Shown piece by piece: positions 61,603 to 64,000 of a stretch of 64,000 bases of DNA (position 1 is its first letter; every line of letters starts with the position of its first letter). The translations under genes were made by a program, and so were the position numbers. This DNA is from Novosphingobium sp. Chol11 (GTDB taxonomy: Bacteria > Pseudomonadota > Alphaproteobacteria > Sphingomonadales > Sphingomonadaceae), in NCBI RefSeq assembly GCF_900218065.1, contig NZ_OBMU01000001.1:2212160-2276159 (forward strand), written 5' to 3'. The notes below the pieces were generated by a model. The model was not told the origin of the DNA, did no database searches, and saw only the letters and a program-made list of their open reading frames with translations.

Positions 61603-62135
61603 CCAAGTTCACGGTGAACGACCGCCCGGTTCAATATCGCATGGACCCCGACACGCCCCTGCTATGGGCGCTGCGTGACGCGTCCAACCTGACCGGCACC
61701 AAATATGGATGCGGAACGGGCGACTGCGGGGCCTGCACCGTCGATATAGATGGCCAGGCCGTGCGGTCATGCCAGGTCACGATCAGGGAAACCGAAGGCC
61801 GTTTCGTCACCACGATAGAGGCGCTGTCCCCCGACCGGGGGCATCCATTGCAGCAGGTCTTCGCCGCCGACAATGTTTCACAGTGCGGCTATTGCATTCC
61901 GGGCGTGCTCATGACGGCGGCCGTGCTGCTGAAGCGCAACAGCGACCCGAGCGACGAGGAGATCGACGCCGCCATCACCAACATCTGCCGGTGCGGCATC
62001 TACCCCCGCCTGCGCGGCGCCATAAAGCGCGCCGGAAAGGTCATGCGAGGCGAGGAGCAGGTCGAAGCCGCCCCGCCGCCCGGCGTTTCGCCCGAGGACG
62101 CCGCCCGCGCGGTTCCCGCGCTCCGCCGTCCCTGA
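61599..62135 (+). CDS. 2Fe-2S subunit of a molybdenum hydroxylase type enzyme (CoxS/IorA-like)
   Basis: 178 aa. Plant-type cluster C38/C43/C46/C58 and helical-domain cluster C96/C99/C130/C132 are all intact. Transfers electrons for xanthine-oxidase-family enzymes, but no catalytic large subunit is adjacent. The tail after ~150 is Pro/Ala-rich. Coupled to DUF2721 by ATGA. Convergent with the dioxygenase gene. Confidence 0.92.
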   Translation: MTKFTVNDRPVQYRMDPDTPLLWALRDASNLTGTKYGCGTGDCGACTVDIDGQAVRSCQVTIRETEGRFVTTIEALSPDRGHPLQQVFAADNVSQCGYCIPGVLMTAAVLLKRNSDPSDEEIDAAITNICRCGIYPRLRGAIKRAGKVMRGEEQVEAAPPPGVSPEDAARAVPALRRP

Positions 62136-62139
62136 ACGC

Positions 62140-62949
62140 TTATCCGAAGCGATAGGCCGACACCGGCCATCCGCGCACCGCATCGTCATAGTCCAGCCGG
62201 GCAGGGTCGCTGCCGCCCGCCCCGACCGCCACCATCAGGGGCAGCAGATGCTCCTCGCGCGGATGCGCGAAGCGCGCTTCGGGCAACTGGTCCCACGCTG
62301 CCACCCGAGCCGATCGCCGCTGCGGATCATCATCCATGACGGCATCGTTGAGCGCTGCGTGCCACAGGAGCGAGGGCGTTCTCGCCTGCGAATCCTGAAC
62401 CCGCATATTGTGGAAGCTCATGCCCGAACCGATGATCACGACCCCTTCGTCACGCAATGGCTCAAGCGCGTGGCCCGCCGCGATATGGGCCGCAGGGTCG
62501 AGATCGTGCCGCAGCGAGAGTTGAACGACGGGAATGTCCGCCTGTGGCCGCGCGACCTTCATCGGGATGAAGACGCCATGGTCCCAACCCCGTTCGCGCT
62601 CCTCGGCGACGGGAAAACCGGCCTCCCGCAGCAGACCCGCAACGCGATCGGCAAGCTCTGGCGCTCCGGGCGCGTTCCAGCTCAGCGAGTAGGTGTGCGG
62701 CGGAAAGTTATAATAGTCGAACAGCAATTCTGGACGATCGCCCTTATGCACTGTGAAGTCCGGCTCCTCCCAATGGGCGGAGACGATCAGCATCGCGCGC
62801 GGCCGCTCCGGCAGGCGTTCGATCATCTGTGCGAGATAGTCCTGCATCGACTGCCACATCGGATCGCTCGCAGGCCGGTTCGGATCGGCTGGGTCCATGA
62901 AGAAGCAGGGACCGCCACCATGCGGTATGTAAAGGCTTGGCTGTTTCAT
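62140..62949 (-). CDS. LigB/DODA-family extradiol dioxygenase
   Basis: 269 aa, 4,5-DOPA-dioxygenase-like (YgiD group). Metal ligands include the early H in I-P-H-G-G-G-P, H in S-A-H-W-E, and H in W-D-H-G-V-F-I-P. ATG 62949 starts the conserved M-K-Q-P-S-L-Y-I-P-H. Substrate unknown; family members open catechol-type rings. Confidence 0.9.
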   Translation of the reverse strand: MKQPSLYIPHGGGPCFFMDPADPNRPASDPMWQSMQDYLAQMIERLPERPRAMLIVSAHWEEPDFTVHKGDRPELLFDYYNFPPHTYSLSWNAPGAPELADRVAGLLREAGFPVAEERERGWDHGVFIPMKVARPQADIPVVQLSLRHDLDPAAHIAAGHALEPLRDEGVVIIGSGMSFHNMRVQDSQARTPSLLWHAALNDAVMDDDPQRRSARVAAWDQLPEARFAHPREEHLLPLMVAVGAGGSDPARLDYDDAVRGWPVSAYRFG

Positions 62950-63018
62950 GGCATGAAGATCGCGTGGCGCGCCCCGCCATGCAAGCATGGGGATTGAAAC
63001 AGTGCGTTTCGCCCTACC

Positions 63019-64000
63019 TCAGGCGTTTTCCGCACCGATCATCGGAGCAATAGCCTGCGCCAGCGTGGCGCCGGAATAAGGCTTCTTGAGCAAGGTGAGC
63101 TGGCCAAAGCGATCGGGCAGGTCCAGCCCGTCGCCATAACCGGTGGCGAACAGAAAACTGATGCCATTTTCCGCGAGCAGATCGGCGACCGGCAGGCTCG
63201 TTTCGTTGCCGAGGTTGAAATCGAGCACCGCGAAATCGACACGATGCGAGGCTAACGCCTCGCGGGCGCGCCCGACGCTGGCGGCGGTGATCACCTCGGC
63301 ACCCAAATCCCGCAGCGCATCTTCGCCGTCCATGGCGATGATCATATTATCTTCGACCAGCAGGACATTGCGGCCCTTCAGCAACCCGGGCGTCGGAGCA
63401 TGCAGCGGCTTCGTCTTTTCGCTGCCGGTAACGTCAGGCAATATCGACACGACATGGGTCGAAGGAATGCAGAAATGCGCCTCCAGCCCAGCCAAGCGGT
63501 AGGCGATCTCGGCCTTCCCATCCAGGTCGTAGGGGATGGACCGTTCGATGACGGTCGAACCGAAGCCACGGCGGGTCGGCGCAACGACCGCCGGGCCGCC
63601 GCTTTCATTCCAGTCGATCAGCAGGCTGCCATCGGCATCGACGTGCCAGTCGATGCTGACCGTGCCACCATCCGACAATGCGCCATATTTCGCGGCGTTG
63701 GTCAGCATTTCGTGGATGACCAGCGCCAGGACGGTAAAGGCCGAAGGCGTCAGCAGGACATTGGGGCCCGTCTGCCTGACCCGGTCACGCTTCTCACCGA
63801 GATAAGCCCCGGCCTCGACATCGATCAGGTCCTGCAACCGCGCCGGTGCCCAGCGGTCGGCCGTGATCTGGTCATGCGCACGAGCCAGCGCGTGGACCCG
63901 GCTTTCCAACTTGTCGATGAACTCGTCCACCGACCGCGCATTGTCACGCGTCTGCGACAGCAGCCCTCGGATGAGCGACAGGATATTGCGCACCCGGTGG
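63019..64000 (-). CDS. HWE histidine kinase-receiver hybrid (5' end outside window)
   Basis: The frame runs off the window at H-R-V-R-N-I-L-S, so the phospho-acceptor His of the HWE box is at the very edge. The N-box is H-E-M-L-T-N-A-A-K-Y-G, with W-N-E-S-G-G-P. A receiver domain follows (about last 120 residues; V-L-L-V-E-D-N, phospho-Asp in A-V-L-D-F-N-L, K-K-P-Y). Sensor domains would lie upstream. About 327 residues visible. Confidence 0.9.
   Translation of the reverse strand, partial: HRVRNILSLIRGLLSQTRDNARSVDEFIDKLESRVHALARAHDQITADRWAPARLQDLIDVEAGAYLGEKRDRVRQTGPNVLLTPSAFTVLALVIHEMLTNAAKYGALSDGGTVSIDWHVDADGSLLIDWNESGGPAVVAPTRRGFGSTVIERSIPYDLDGKAEIAYRLAGLEAHFCIPSTHVVSILPDVTGSEKTKPLHAPTPGLLKGRNVLLVEDNMIIAMDGEDALRDLGAEVITAASVGRAREALASHRVDFAVLDFNLGNETSLPVADLLAENGISFLFATGYGDGLDLPDRFGQLTLLKKPYSGATLAQAIAPMIGAENA

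Noticed and set aside
1..64000. tRNA, rRNA, CRISPR, insertion sequence or prophage
   Set aside because: Intergenic regions were read for cloverleaf-like, repeat-spacer or transposase features and none was convincing. The S24 repressor and HNH gene stand alone without phage structural genes.

Overview
The window reads as chromosomal core DNA of a GC-rich alphaproteobacterium, most likely a sphingomonad (Sphingobium/Sphingomonas type). This is judged from protein family character: HWE-type histidine kinases, a GlpX-hom pair, class I PhaC with a phasin, XrtA-associated glycosylation genes, an EgtB/EgtD pair, and dispersed REP-like repeats. No database search was possible, so genus-level placement is an inference. 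I found no rRNA, tRNA, CRISPR array, insertion sequence or prophage.

Layout. 0-5 kb: a response regulator facing a GAF-PAS-HWE kinase that is coupled to murA, then a Crp/Fnr regulator and an HNH nuclease. 5-9 kb: gluQRS, a twin-TM protein, a cobalamin adenosyltransferase and the ergothioneine genes egtB-egtD. 9-15 kb: a DUF1176 protein, typA/bipA, and a telA/xpaC-like/51-aa operon behind a perfect palindrome. 14-26 kb: a cell-envelope block on the minus strand (amidase, PBP1A, prfB, an exported methyltransferase, PilZ). A DUF559 nuclease gene bracketed by two similar ~120-bp palindromic elements sits between PBP1A and prfB. RNase E, an M48 protease and a DsbA-like protein run the other way. 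26-30 kb: the rpmH-rnpA-yidD-yidC-engB replication-origin-type cluster. 30-36 kb: LigT-like phosphodiesterase, PPOX, DoxX, cstA-ybdD, xdhC, then an XRE-S24 repressor divergent from two small genes, with three dyads between them.

36-41 kb: an envelope-polysaccharide group (GT4 glycosyltransferase, O-antigen-ligase-like protein, unknown membrane proteins) related to exosortase-A systems, with no exosortase visible here. 41-47 kb: MscS, a small secreted barrel-like protein, a dipeptide epimerase, a methyltransferase fused to an anti-sigma-type transmembrane/periplasmic module, and an ABC exporter. 47-50 kb: tonB-exbB-exbD-exbD ending in a UUCG-loop terminator. 50-54 kb: unknown secreted proteins, hom, glpX and merC with a Zur-like site. 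54-60 kb: a MASE1-PAS-GGDEF cyclase, clpS, phasin and phaC. 60-64 kb: an aminotransferase, small membrane proteins, an orphan 2Fe-2S subunit, a LigB-type dioxygenase and a truncated HWE kinase-receiver hybrid.

Most of the window is ordinary housekeeping. The points that stand out are the DUF559 cassette in repeats (16.8-17.4 kb), the methyltransferase/anti-sigma fusion (43.6-44.9 kb), and the CI/Cro-like S24 switch with its operator array (35.0-36.3 kb).
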